Of a stretch of DNA of 64,000 bases, positions 1-12,591 are shown one piece after another; position 1 is the first letter of the stretch; each line of letters begins with the position of its first letter. The stretch spans positions 3,013,407-3,077,406 of the forward strand of contig NW_019091365.1 of assembly GCF_001949145.1 (NCBI RefSeq), in the 5' to 3' direction. The position numbers and the translations under genes are program-made. The stretch comes from Acanthaster planci (taxonomy: Eukaryota > Echinodermata > Asteroidea > Valvatida > Acanthasteridae). The notes under the pieces are model-generated. The model did no database searches and was not told the origin of the DNA. It saw nothing but the letters and a program-made list of their open reading frames with translations.

Positions 1-987
1 TCATAGGAGCTTCTTTAAACTAGATTTTAATTCATACGACAGGGTCACATGAGTTTAGTGGATCCTTGGAAAGAAAGTTTGTGGGGACATTTGTTCTTGC
101 AATCCATAGCTTGGAAGCAGCTGTACAGATAAATATTAGTCCGTGTGAATCCCTTAGTCCAAGTCTTTTATTGAAGGACATCTCACTTGTCTATCGACCC
201 TATTCACATTTAGGCTACTTTTGATCTTATTCCCAAATCTGTTTTATATATTGCAAACTGTTGATTAGGACGGCACCAGACTGTTTTATTCTTCCTTGCG
301 TTCCAAGCCTCCCTGTCAATAATTGTTTTAATTTGGCAAGGTTCAATTCTGTGTGTTCAATCATAAATTAGAAACTATTTAGAGTAGACAGTTGCAAATT
401 TGTCGTGAAATGTCATTTCATTGCTTCATTTGTACTCTAACCTTAAAAAAATGAAGATTTGATCTTGCTTTCAATTCAATATGGCCGGCCTTGTGAATAA
501 AGTCTATTGAGATATTGTCAGTAATGAAAGCAAAGTGCATGAGCTCAGTGATCGGAAAATCTCGACAATCTCGACAAAGTAATTCTGTTTAACAATATTA
601 CAGATCTGCACGACAGACAGATCTTGGGCCTGATGACTTGTTCAATTTTTATTAAAACAAGATTATTTTGATTTGACTCAAAGAATGGCCAGCGCTGTAG
701 TCAAGTGCCCCACAAGTCAAAGCAGGTCTGTCCTAAATCCATCATTAACCACCAGTCACTAATCAAATCTCAAGCTATACAACAACTGAACTGGGAACAA
801 CAAAATCATTCCTTTGTCACTGTTCCTCCTGTTACATGTGACTGGTCAGATTAACGGACTGGTGGAGACTTGAGAAGGAAAATGACCCAGTTATGCTAAT
901 ACTGGGAAAACACAGTGCTCGGCACTCAGTACGCACTGTCGGATAACTTGAATCTCATTTGCACATATGTCGTAATTCTGAGCTCAC

Positions 988-3900
988 CTCAAGTATGGTT
1001 CCCCTCGCTTTGACCAACCTGTACACAAAGTAGATGGGTATGCACATCATGGAGTTGAGGGCAAAGAACCAGCCTATTGCTTCGCCCCAGAGGGGGAAGG
1101 TGTAGTCGTTGTATTTTAAGGGTGTCCATGTCACCACGCTGAATATCCAGATGGCCTATTAAATTTGGAAAATGTAATAAGTCTAACATGCAAACAAAGA
1201 TAATTCCTCTTCCACATATGACACAAAATATCAATCTTGTGTCGTTGTTTTTTCCAGCAGGTACATGTATATTGCTATTTGGAAACTGACAGTGCAGGGT
1301 AGAAATCAATCAACCTAAAATTAGATTTGCTGTTTTTCATGAATTTCATGATGTTAGTTTTGATGCATATCAAAATTGTTTGAAGGATACTGCAAAAATT
1401 GAATCTTTTTTTGCTTTTCTTGACTTTAAAATGTTTGACACTTATTTCTAGTGTAATCTTGAATGAGTGAAACACAAACTGATGTAACATGATCGACAAC
1501 ATAGCACATGAAACTTATAATCGCTTTCCACTTAATGTAGTTAACTCAAAAAGTTAATGTTGCGATTTGCATGTGCTGGACTTGTGATGGAATTGACAAT
1601 ATTAAAACGTGTCCAGTGTTACATAAAGTCTTACCACTGCTATGCTTGGAGTGAAGAACATCCAGCACCATTTGAACCAGCCAAAAGGCCGGTAGCCAAT
1701 CATTCTTTCAATGTCCTGATAGAACCTCTCTCCACCTCGCATGAAAGAGAATTGAAAGGAGAGTTAGTTTGACAACAGACATGACAAGCTAGGTTCTGAA
1801 TGAAGTCACCTCGTCATGTGGCTGTGGCTTCTATAAAGCCACAGACTTTCGTTTTACTAATAAGGCATATCAGTAGACTACAGCCTCAGTAATCTGCTCT
1901 GAGCGGGCGTGTCATATTTTTGGTACCCACCACACAAGTGTGCCATGAGGTGTGCAAGTATATGCAAGTTTGACGCGAAGCACGCTGAGTACGTGTAACT
2001 AATTTATTCCGGCTTAATTGTATGGTCTTTGCATACACGCAGAATAAGTGCAAGAACCCGTTTGTAACCACCTGTCTTTCTTTCACCGATTGGGGGTGCA
2101 CTTCAGTTCGGGGCAGATAGGCTGCAGTCACAAACTACAACATCATGGTAGGCCGTAGCCACAGATTACAGCTTCAGTAATGAGGTGTAGCCGCAGACTA
2201 CAGCCTCAGTGACAGGCTAAAGTCACAAACTACAACATCATGGTAGGCCGTAGCCACAGATTACAGCTTCAGTAATGAGGTGTAGCCGCAGACTACAGCC
2301 TCAGTGACAGGCTAAAGTCACAAACTACAACATCATGGTAGGCCGTAGCCACAGATTACAGCTTCAGTAAAGAGGTGTAGCCGCAGACTACAGCCTCAGT
2401 GACAGGCTAAAGTCACAAACTACAACATCATGGTAGGCCGTAGCCACAGATTACAGCTTCAGTAATGAGGTTTAGCAGTGGACTACAGCCTCAGTGACAG
2501 GCTAAAGTCACAAACTACTTGCTGTTGCCACAGACTACAGCGTCAGTAACGAAGTGTAGACTACAGCCTCAGTGGTAAGCAGTAGCCACAAACCTCATAG
2601 TAAGCTGTGGATAGGCTACAACTTTCTGTAATCTTTTCATGCTCTATCAGTGATAAAATTTTTGGCTCTCGGAACAGATCATAATTGGTTTGTGGTGGGA
2701 GTACCAGCTTTTCGGACTACTTGAAGTTCATACCATAATGTGGATGTTTACAGACCAATTAAAGTAACTATGAAAACAATTACGTCAACCTCTGTGTTGG
2801 TTATAGGAACTTCTGCCTTGGTACATATGTATGCAGTTATAATACACCCTGTAAAATAGTAAGGTAGGAATGACCAAATTATGTTACAATATATTCAATG
2901 CTTTGATCCTACATTAACGGAACAGCGAAAAAATGATAGATACTGGTCATTGCCATGTGAACAATTATGCCCATTTAATCATAAATTTTACGTCTCACAA
3001 AGTATACTACAATACTTCTGAGGTTACCGCATGGAGGGTCTCCATCAGCCCTTACCATAAACCCATCCAATCGCAATGGTTTCAAAGAATGCCATACACA
3101 GTAAGACCATACCACTCGCTGAATAGTAGTCATAGACTTGAAAAACGTACATTCCTCCCTAAGAATGAAAAAAATTGCAGTATATCAAGGACCAAGCACA
3201 ATTATAAATATGCATGAGCAATGAAATATTATAATATATAATGTCATACTGAATACACTTTTATGCATAGCAGTTATAGAATTAAAAGTGAGAAGTGGCA
3301 GTTTAATCAATGTTATCTTCTACATAGGTATATAATTTACATGAAGACACACCTCTTAAGTGGCACAGAAGTATGGTGAGATAAAAAATTATAAAAACCA
3401 ATTACCGATGGAACTTGTGGGTCATTGCATTTTTAAGGTCAAGGTGAAAGGTGGACTCTTTTTCCCTAAACAATTCACTTGATACGTCCCTTGAAACAAA
3501 TTTTTACTTACATTTGTCACCATGGCCAGGCCAAAGGCAAAAGAAATGACGCAGATGGCCAATATAAAGTATTCTCTGTTGTACCCTTTGCGCAGTTTGG
3601 GAAAGAGGTCCACTACGGCGGTAATGAAGCCCTCAACAGCTACAAACTTGATTATCAGAGCAAACGAGTAAGAAAATCAAAGTACATGAGGAACACGACT
3701 GAAGGTAATGATTTAAAAATGTAAGGGGTTACCCAAAAGGACACGTGAACATGCTCTGAATATTGTCCTCATGTATTAGGCAGTTAAAAGTTTCAGAATG
3801 GAGCAGAAAGTCGGCCTGTGTATATTACTAAACTGCAGTCAGAAATGATGCTCTGGCTCTTCACTGTAAGGTGACATTCGGACTTTGAACACATTTCCCA

Positions 3901-6900
3901 AACCCACTGTTTATTAATTTTTTGAGGACATTTGACCTTTTGATCAGTTTGATCAATTTTGTTGATGCAAAAGTGGAGATACCGGTAGTTGACATTATTT
4001 TATAGATTTTAAAATCTTTACATGATGTATTTGTGTGTTTAAATCACCAGTGTTGTAGTCGATTACTTTTCAAGTACCAAGGTTCTCTGCCAAATATTGA
4101 ACTTAGTAAGGGGGAGTAAAGCTGGAGTACAAAGGCATTTGATGATACACGCACAAAGGTAAGATTACAAACGAATGTAAGACTTCAGACACGCCCACTT
4201 TTGTCAAATTTAAGTTTTAAGGAGAAAGGTACTCAGAAAGTACTTTTGTCCTAAAACCTAACTCAGTGATAGTCTGAAGTTATCATTTTACTTTGTCATC
4301 TTACCTTTCTGAATGTACCACTAACCCTCCCAAGTACTTTAGCTTTGCTCCCTCCCAAACTGGGTCAATATTTGGTAAAGAACCTGGCACCAGAAAAGTA
4401 CTCGACGACAACACTGTTAATCGCAGTCAAATATTTTCCTAAATATGTTGCCCGTAGAATGAATGCAGATGTTTTGAATTGAACAGTAATATTATGCTAA
4501 AGGTTTGAAATGAAAACAAACAACCCTCACCCCCCCCAAAAAAAACCCAAAGGAATTGTTTGTTAAGATCACCTGGCTATCCAACCCCATTAGGACCAGC
4601 ATGAAAAAGAAAATACAGGACCAGACTGGAGCAGCTGGCATCAGTGATACAGCTTTGGGGTAGGCTATAAACACAAGGCCTGGACCTGTCAGAGGCAGAA
4701 ATGATAAACCATATACTTTCATAGTTATTTTTTGAATTTGTTAATTATACCAGACATGAAATGGTACAGAGGGGTACCCCCCCCAAGTCCAATCCCTATA
4801 TACACTCTTAACACATCCCCTTGATGTGTGAACAGAATTTCTGAGATACCAGTACAACAATGACCAACACAAAAGCAGGGGGGTGCTCTATGTCCCGTAG
4901 TTTGCTTCATATGTTGTTAATGACGGGTCAAAGAACCTGTTAAAAATGAAAGCCTACATGGTTGCCATGGTTGAATTGGATTTTGTAAAGGGCGAGCTTG
5001 TTTTGCATACTTACTCATAGACCTAAGAATAGCACCAGTCTGCATAATGCAAGCTGAGCCAACCTTTAGTGGACTGGGTAGTGGCCAGGACAATACAAGG
5101 TCAGCCTTTTCTAAAGAGTTTTAGAGGCACTTTGATATGGGGGCTGTGAGTTACTAAAACGTTGACTACTCGTCAAGGAAGCCACCAAGAAAGGACCCAG
5201 TTTAAATGAGTGTTCATAGTGCAAGAAATATGACTACTTTTTACATGTATATCTGAGTTTTCTCAACTACATAAAAACAAAGGAATGCCCACCACATGGT
5301 GAACATGCTCCTTAAGCACAAGTATGTGAGACACACCCCTCTATTCTACTTGCCCTGTTCTGCCAGTGGTCACTGGCAGTGTCATGTTACTGCCACTATG
5401 AACCTCCCTCAAAAGACCACCATCAACTTCCCTTGTCTCAATTGTTGTAGGGACTAAGATTCCCTGGAAAAACTCCAGGTCTACCGCTGTGGCCCACGCA
5501 CCCACATCATTGCCTCACCTTTGTCTGCTACCTTGCTGATGTCAATGTTTTGCTCCTGGGCCATGAAGCCCAAAACGGAGAAGATGGTAATGCCACCATA
5601 CAAACTGGTGAAGCTGTTAACGCTGACTATGATCAGGGTATCCCTGGTGGGGGAGAGTATAGGTAACAGATGATAAGATTTGAAATGTTTTGCTGTCACA
5701 GATTTGAAGAACTCCCAAAAAGAAAAGTTTTCAGGCCTATCTATGCAATGTCATCTCCCTGATCTACGAAACCGAAAGCACATAGCCAAAACAACATTTA
5801 GTTCAAGACACAGGGATGCCTATAAGATGCCTTTCCTTCCTGTGTTAGGCATTGATGTAGTTAACTGGATTTCTTTCCCATGAACCACTCTCTAATAGCA
5901 CCTGGATAGTCACATTTGTCTGCGGAAACTCCGTGGCAACGTCCATTTCTTTTCCCAGGGCCCTGACTTTTTAAATTTGACTAAAATCTGGTACACTGAG
6001 TTCTTCAAATTCAAGTGAACGTAACAATTTGAATTCTCCATACTGAACACACTGCTGCTTTACCTCATGATTCGGGGCAAGCTTTTGCTTAGAAGGGGCG
6101 CCTTGCACCAAAACATTGTTTTCAATGGATAAGAAGGGCACAAAGGAACCAGTCCATTCAGAGATGGTGGTCGCTATGCAAATGCTTGCCCCGAATCACA
6201 AGGTATAGCAACAGCTAGTGTCTTTAGTCTTGAGAATTCAAATCGTTATGTTTATGTGCAATCAGATAAATTAGTATACCAGAGTTTATTCAAATTTAAC
6301 TTGCAAAGGTGTATCGATTTAGGTGTCACATCAAATTACAGATGGTTCAACACCGGGCCTGGCATGCTAATCCCTTCCCATGAAACCTGGAACACTGAAG
6401 TGTGATGCACCCAAACTGGTGACAGATAAGAATTTGATATAACAAGCAACATCGGTTGAAGACTGGCTTTTGTTGGAGGATTCTTTAGCCCTCGGGGCTC
6501 AATTAACTGAGGAGTGCAAAGAGGAGGGGCATTACATCCAAAATGAAATTTTCACTGTCATCAGCCAGAGTGTGATACAGAGACCCAGAGGAGTTCATCA
6601 CGGCCCACTTCGGTTCTATCCAAAGTCCCAATCTCTTTCGAAATACCACGCGGGCTCACCCCAGATGGCCCGGGAAGGGATTTTAATTTGATGACACGCC
6701 TTACTCACCGGTAACAGTTGTTGTGGAAATGGTTGTAGCTGCCTAGTGCAGTCAGGCATCCAATGCCGATGGCGTATGAGAAGAAAATCTGTGTCCCGGC
6801 ATCGATCCACACCTTTAGGCAGAAAATACAAAGAGTTGGTGGTGTAAAGAAGACAGCCAAGGGGAGAAAAGGACGCCCCTTTGGGGGCCTCTGCCCTGCT

Positions 6901-9900
6901 GAGAATTCCAGTGAATGATAATATGGAAGTTATGTGCCTCAATCATCAAAAGAAATGCTCTTAGGTGCTACAGTAAATTTTACAAATCATCCCTCCAAAA
7001 ATAAAACGGGGTTAGAATACAATTTATGATCACTGATACATGTTTAAGTTAGAAGGCACAAAATTCCTAGAAGTGACAATGGAAGAAGATAAAATTGTTG
7101 AAGCACATCAAAAAGTTTGGAAATCAGGTCAGATCTCAGCAATCTGAAATCACAATTAAAAATCACAAGCAAACAGAAAGAAAATCTCCAATACTGAAAC
7201 TGTTTCTAACTAAATGAGAATATGTCTTTCTAAAATAAAATGAAGCCCCACTGTGGGTCTCCCCCCAGAAAATAGATCCACTCTCATTGCATCACTGTCA
7301 AAGGCACCATGAGTTAAGAGTACCTTTGAAGCCACATCAATTTGACTCAAAATATACTTCAAGGTTGCATAAGGGATCTTGGCAAAGGATTGCAAAGAGG
7401 CTGAAGTCAGGTTTTGGTTTCTTTAGTTGAAATGGCCTTGTGCACTTAAAAAAACTAATCTTGACCAAAGTGTGTCACCTCTTAGTGACCAACGTAAGGC
7501 AATATTATGGTAGGCATTAAATGACCATTAAAGCAAAATTTAAAAATTAGGTGAACTATAGTGGACGCTTTTAAAATGTTTTGCATGGAGAAATTTAGGA
7601 TCTAGACAGCAAGTACCTGGCTATCAGCTAGCCTTGTTATGTTGGGCTTTAAGTAAAATATCAGCCCATCTGCCGCTCCATCTAGCATGACACCACGGAT
7701 CATGAGAATAGTTAGCACCACATAGGGGAAGGTCGCAGTAAAGTACACAACCTGCAGTAATAATAGGAAGGGATTGGACAAGAGATCCATTCTTAAATTT
7801 TAAGGATATCTCTACAGGTTTGATTTTTGAGGTGGATTATAGTCTGGAAGATGTGCACACTTCTTAGTGCAACAAGGACAAACTTGCTGAGCTGCAGAGC
7901 TCATGTTGGGATATGAAGAGAAATCTACATAACAGTCAGCAAAGGCATCACACACAATGATAGTAAAATACTTTGGCTTCACAGGGCAGGCAATGGCTCA
8001 CAAGGTATTATATAACCAGTTCTCTTACATACAAATGGTTATGATTGTGCAAATCTTTCCCATGGTTTTGGAAACAAGTTAATTGCTGAAAAAGTGAAAA
8101 ACAAACCCTGAATGATTTAAACACTCCCCCATAAAATCCACAAATTTTGGGGTCAAAATCCTAAGAAATTCTCAATGTGTAGCAGTACTTATTCGAGAGT
8201 TATGGTTAATTTGAAGGGTTACAACATTTGCCATGGCAGAAATGCACTCACGGGAATCTGATTTCAGTTATGCCGTGTTGCTCATCTGTGTCAGTATCCT
8301 CAGAAAATCAGAGAAAATGATATTACTAAACTCATAGGATTGAAGGGTTTGCATATACCAGGATCTGGTTTACAATTATAGGACTGGGTTCTCACAACTG
8401 ACTCTATTCACTTGGTAACTTTTGGAAAGAGAAAAGAAATGGTTTCAAAGGTATGCGTGGGGAACAGGAACCAAACTAGACGAGCACTAATTTGTGCATG
8501 TGGCCTAGTGGTTAAGGTTTGTAGCTTCTAATCATATGGTTGGGAGTTCAAATCCAGCATGGTGGCAGCATGTTGTGACCTTGGGCAAGTCACTTTACCC
8601 CCATGCGCCTCTCTCCACCCAGGAGTAAATGGGTACCTGTGAGGGCAGATGTGGTTATGTTCAAGCCGTGTGCGCCTGATAGGGCTGCATCAGCTAGTAT
8701 ACTCCCCAGGGAGCTGAGATGGTTGCAGAAATGTTCAGTTGTTGTGAGCCCCCGGCAATGTGAAGGGATAATAATGAATGCATAAGGACTTCCAAAGTGA
8801 TTTATGCGCTTATGCAAATAACATTCACTATTATGATTAAATTCATGCATGAAGATTGTTAATGAGCATTGTGAATAATAAAATCATAATGCATTTTCAT
8901 GTACGGGTACTAATATGTTTTTGTTCTCTTTTCTTTGAATTTTGAGGCTGGGTTTCCTTATGGGTACCTGGTTATCCATTCTTTGACTTCAACAATATGC
9001 GAAGTTCCCATACTATTGGTATACATAAAATGTCAGCGTGCTCACTTTGCCCGTGGACCTCACACCCTTCCAGATGCAGAAATACACCAGAACCCAGGCA
9101 AGGAGTAGACACAGTGCCAACTCCCACTGAACAGCCCCAATCTCCTCGATGCCTGATGAGATGTCTAACACACGGTGCCTGTAATTTCAGATTGTTTAAA
9201 AAGTGAACCGAGAATTTTTGAAAAGGAAAAAAGCTGCAGGTTGGCACAGAATATTCAGAAAGTGCTCTTGACTCACAAGATACTCAGGAGTCACTATTAA
9301 GTTGACAACGAGACAAGACCAGACTTGGAAAAACACTGTGAATTGATTGGACTTAATGAAATGACTTAAGACTTGACTTAAGTAAGATTTGGTTGACATT
9401 ACCAACTTTTCTTGCAATACATATATATAAAAAAGAATGAACCAATGAGTTTGTATGTACCCAAGCAATGCTGTCTGTTGTCATGTTGATTTTATATCAT
9501 TATAAAAATATGTTCATATTATCATGGGGAGAAATAAATGGATCAGACACTGCACATCACAAGTTACATCACCAAAATAAAGGAATTAATGAAATACATG
9601 GGAACAATTTCTCTTCCCAAGCTACTCTATCTTAAAGATAGAGTAGCTTGAGAAGAGAAATTATGACCAAGGACTTTGCAAAGAATTGGGCAAAATTGAC
9701 TGGTTGAAAAATAGTTAGACACATCACTGCTCAAAAGCACTCTCGCCTTATTCACTTGGAGCCCATTCTTGAGGCTAGAAATATTGGACGGGGGATATTT
9801 CTCTAACCCCTAAACCGAGCAGGGAGACAAAAATCCCAATTTCACTGGTCAAAAGTGAAAGATGCCAAAGTGATTATCTTACTCAAAGAATTCTTCGACA

Positions 9901-12591
9901 GGAGAGGTGAAAGTCTCGTTCGGGCAAGATGTGTTTTGGTCTTCATCATGCAGCACCCAAGACATCGAGTATGACAAAGTAGTATTTTTATTTGTCACAT
10001 TTGGTCGCAATGAGACATCACCCACACAAGAGCTGCTTGTCTGTTAGAGTACGAATTCAAATGCAGCTTCAACTTGTGGAACGATACAAAATCTTACAAT
10101 ACGTGCCGTGTGTTACACCACAATTCTGGCACTACATCAGGATAACACCTACGTGTATAATGGGAAAACTGAGCTTCAATAGACCAGGAAAATAAGGACC
10201 AATTTTTCTTGTGACTATACAAGAATACCTGTGCAAGCAACTATAATGACATGAGTAAGAGACCCTAAACACTGATTACCATAACCAGAATGAATTAAAA
10301 AAAACATGCAATGAAAAAAAAAAATAAATGCCATTCTTATGTAAATTAGGCACCTCTGCATGCCTACCAATATTAACAATACACAAATACAACATATGCA
10401 AATGTACATGTATGACCCCATATCTAACTTTCATTTGGTCATTGTGGTGCCAAGTGTATGTTTTTATGCTAATGCATATTTACTTATTTATGAGCAAAAG
10501 GGCAATGTCATTTCAGTATAATGAAGAAGAAACCTCAACAATACAGTGAGTTCAGCTTCACTATTTACAAAATTATTTTGTTCTCTTGATTTTTCTTTTC
10601 TTTCGGAAATTGTTCTTAAAATTCATGACAGAAGGTTTAAAACTAATAGAACACCAATTCAAACAGTCCCAGAAGGGCAAATTTAAATGCCCGATTTCCA
10701 ATCAATGAAAAAAGGACACCAACATTGTAATTGTCCCGGCAGCTTTCAGTGTTCCAGTCGTTGCTGCAGGTGGACCAGGGGAGCTCCGTGGTGAATGATG
10801 AGAAGAGATACATCAGACACCAGGCTAAGATGATGATGTAGTAATGATTCATCCAGAAGGTGATCACTGTGGTTGCGTAGCCAATTCCTGCCATATTCCA
10901 GACCCCAAATAGTTAAAACTTTAGACTTCCTCACTATGAACATCTAACGAAAGAAACACAGTGCGCTAACAATGAACATCAATTGTTATTGCAACGTGCT
11001 TCTTTTGTTAGATGTTCATATCTGCCTACCAAAATGCAAATTTCAGAGTGTATTCAGAATATAATGTGTGGCAAAGGCTCAGAATAGTAGTTGGGTGGAG
11101 GGGGTGCCCCGGGAGACATGTTGCAAATTTTTTTTTCCAGGAGGTTGTTTGATATTCTCAGTGCATTACGGAATCAATGACAAGCAAGCAGTTCAGTTAC
11201 ACATGAACTTAAGAGGGAAGTGAACCAGTCAGATATGAAGTATTATTTTTTGAAAATCTTTCTTAGGTACCAGCTCATCAAGTCACAGATGAATGCATAG
11301 CATAAAAGAAATACTTTTAAAGTAAACAGAAACTTCAAAAACACATCTGAAAAAATGCCCTACATATAATTGTCTTTTTAAAAGGGCAAATCTGTAAAAT
11401 GTACTTGATTGGTCAGTACACAGTGAATGAGCTTCAAGTTTCATTCTGATTGGCCAATACTGAGATAGCCCATTGAAATTTACATGGATAAAGACTAAAG
11501 CTGGCATGCATAGAAGATTTGCCAAATTTTCTTCTCCTAGTAAGCTTAAAAATTCAATTGCCAAATAACTTTATCTCAGATTTACAATGCAACACTGTTA
11601 AAAGATGGTGGCTTGAAACAGATTGTTTCAGTACTGGAACATGTTTTCTACAGGACAGTGCATAAAAATGCATTGCTATGCATTACTCAATCACACAGTA
11701 CTGTACAGGAGGCCTGAAAGTACAGCAGTAATAATTTTATTCTCAATCAGATATAACTATAAGTCAGCTCTTTTTTAAAAATTCTGCTGAAGAAATTCAG
11801 TTTTTTTTCTTCAATTTTCGATGCTTAAGGTATGGCATTCAAAAATCCTCACAGTAATTATTACTTAACTAGGCCCTACAACACTGCAAATTCACGGCAA
11901 AAAAGACAATAATATAATCACAAACCTTTAAAGATGGGACATATGTTCCAAGCTTTGATGCCTCCAAGCGACATGAACTGGCCCAGAGCCACCTCCATGA
12001 AGAAGAGAGGAATTCCCCCAGCAACAGCGCATATTAAGTAGGGAATCAGAAACGCACCTGAAAAGTTACCCAAAAAGATAAGCCTGGATGACACAAGTTT
12101 ACAACAGGAGTCAAAGAGGCTTTGGGTTAAATGTGCAGATACAGATTTGCAAATCAAGCTGGCGTAGGCCTGCGCCTAGGCCGAGTAAACATATACTGTA
12201 GCTAGCCTATCCAATTTACGAGCCTACTCTGCCAGTCTACGGTACACCTTCCGTAGGTGTATGCCGCACCTTCGATTCCGAATTTAAACTTTCCACAATT
12301 TGCAAGGTTAAAGCGCCAAACCTACGTCTGAAGTGACAACAGATGACACCTACCACCACCATTTTTGTAGCAAAGGTATGGGAATCTCCAGATATTTCCC
12401 AAGCCTACAGCAAAACCGATGCAGGACAGGATAAAGTCTAGCCGTCCCGTCCATCGCTCCCTTGGTTTCTCCACGGTGCCAGGCCCAGATGATGATGTCC
12501 TTTCCACGAAAGTACAAGTTTCATCTGCCTCCTTCACGTCGGAAACGGCAGTCGGCTGCAGCGGTGTACCCTTGAGTGGTGTTTCTGACAT
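988..12591 (-). CDS. SLC6A8-like: SLC6 sodium/chloride-dependent transporter, creatine-transporter-like; C-terminus not in view
   Basis: Plasma-membrane symporter of the SLC6 family, which moves creatine, taurine, GABA or betaine with Na+ and Cl-. Thirteen exons read on the minus strand: 12591-12354, 12057-11926, 10887-10720, 9940-9883, 9178-9046, 7751-7617, 6812-6709, 5643-5519, 4685-4573, 3646-3512, 3158-3056, 1735-1635, 1155-988. All phases agree and give 571 residues. TM1 carries [20 protein letters not shown] (residues 60-79), the Na+ and substrate site. Also visible are WNICPIFKG, the N-glycosylated extracellular loop 2 with paired cysteines ([12 protein letters not shown]), [28 protein letters not shown] (TM6), [17 protein letters not shown] and MGLDSQF. 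The start is the ATG before an unstructured 48-residue cytoplasmic N-terminus. The chain stops after RGTILE at a donor (gtgagc); family members run some 30-60 residues further, so the last exon is probably left of base 1. TM1 and the WNICP block favour SLC6A8, but TM3 reads FWMNHYY, which is not creatine-transporter-like, so the substrate is uncertain. Confidence 0.93.
1871..2630. repeat. 95-bp higher-order tandem repeat built from ~32-bp subunits
   Basis: Four consecutive 95-bp units begin at 2131, 2226, 2321 and 2416, with a decaying fifth from 2511 to about 2600. Units two and three are almost identical. Each unit contains three related subunits of about 32 bp, each a variant of 'gtagccacagattacagc..cagtaatgagg', so this is a two-level satellite. 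A single stray subunit sits at about 1871-1892, separated from the array by about 235 bp of unrelated sequence, and a degraded one lies near 2580-2630. It lies in the intron between SLC6 exons 12 (1735) and 11 (3056). I see no coding role. Confidence 0.9.
4048..4416. mobile_element. hAT-like non-autonomous foldback element
   Basis: The left arm from 4048 (cagtgttgtagtcgattact) and the reverse complement of the right end at 4416 (cagtgttgtcgtcgagtact) match for well over 100 bp with small gaps, so most of the element is inverted repeat. CAGTGTTG termini are typical of hAT transposons. The 8 bp outside each end (TAAATCAC and TTAATCGC) agree at 6 of 8 positions, which fits an aged 8-bp target-site duplication. 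There is no transposase. It lies in the intron between SLC6 exons 10 and 9. Confidence 0.75.
5971..6299. mobile_element. Foldback MITE with ~140-bp terminal inverted repeats
   Basis: The outer ends mirror each other (ttaaatttga at 5971 and tcaaatttaa ending at 6299). Inner blocks also match in inverted order: the atctggtacact block, the aatttgaattctc block (about 6028 against 6230) and atgattcggggcaagc (about 6067 against its mate at about 6188). Only about 60 bp in the centre is unpaired. TTAA is present at both borders, which could be a TTAA target-site duplication or part of the repeat itself. No coding capacity. It lies in the intron between SLC6 exons 8 and 7. Confidence 0.75.
8498..8785 (+). 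mobile_element. tRNA-derived SINE with a CORE/MIR-like central domain
   Basis: The head resembles a tRNA promoter, with an A-box-like tggcctagtggttaagg at 8501 and a B-box-like gttcaaatcc about 45 bp on. It is followed by tgtgaccttgggcaagtcac and a further stretch ending in aaatgggtacc, closely resembling the conserved core of vertebrate MIR (a CORE-SINE). The tail ends in ataataatgaatgc. It lies in the SLC6 intron between exons 6 and 5. A related copy is at 52160. Confidence 0.8.
9608..9660. repeat. Near-perfect 26-bp inverted repeat (hairpin)
   Basis: Arms 9608-9633 and 9635-9660 are reverse complements with one mismatch, around a single central base. Inner arm aagctactctatctt, mate aagatagagtagctt. 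Possible explanations are a foldback-transposon remnant, a cruciform-forming site or a transcribed hairpin; a one-base loop is too small for an ordinary miRNA precursor. It lies in the SLC6 intron between exons 5 and 4. Confidence 0.85.

Noticed and set aside
1-987. Last SLC6 exon inside the first kilobase
   Set aside because: I looked for an acceptor with a charged C-terminal tail and stop on the minus strand and found none convincing; the exon is probably outside the window.
8501-8570. A functional tRNA gene
   Set aside because: A- and B-box-like motifs are present, but no cloverleaf closes, and the stretch continues into a SINE core shared with 52160.
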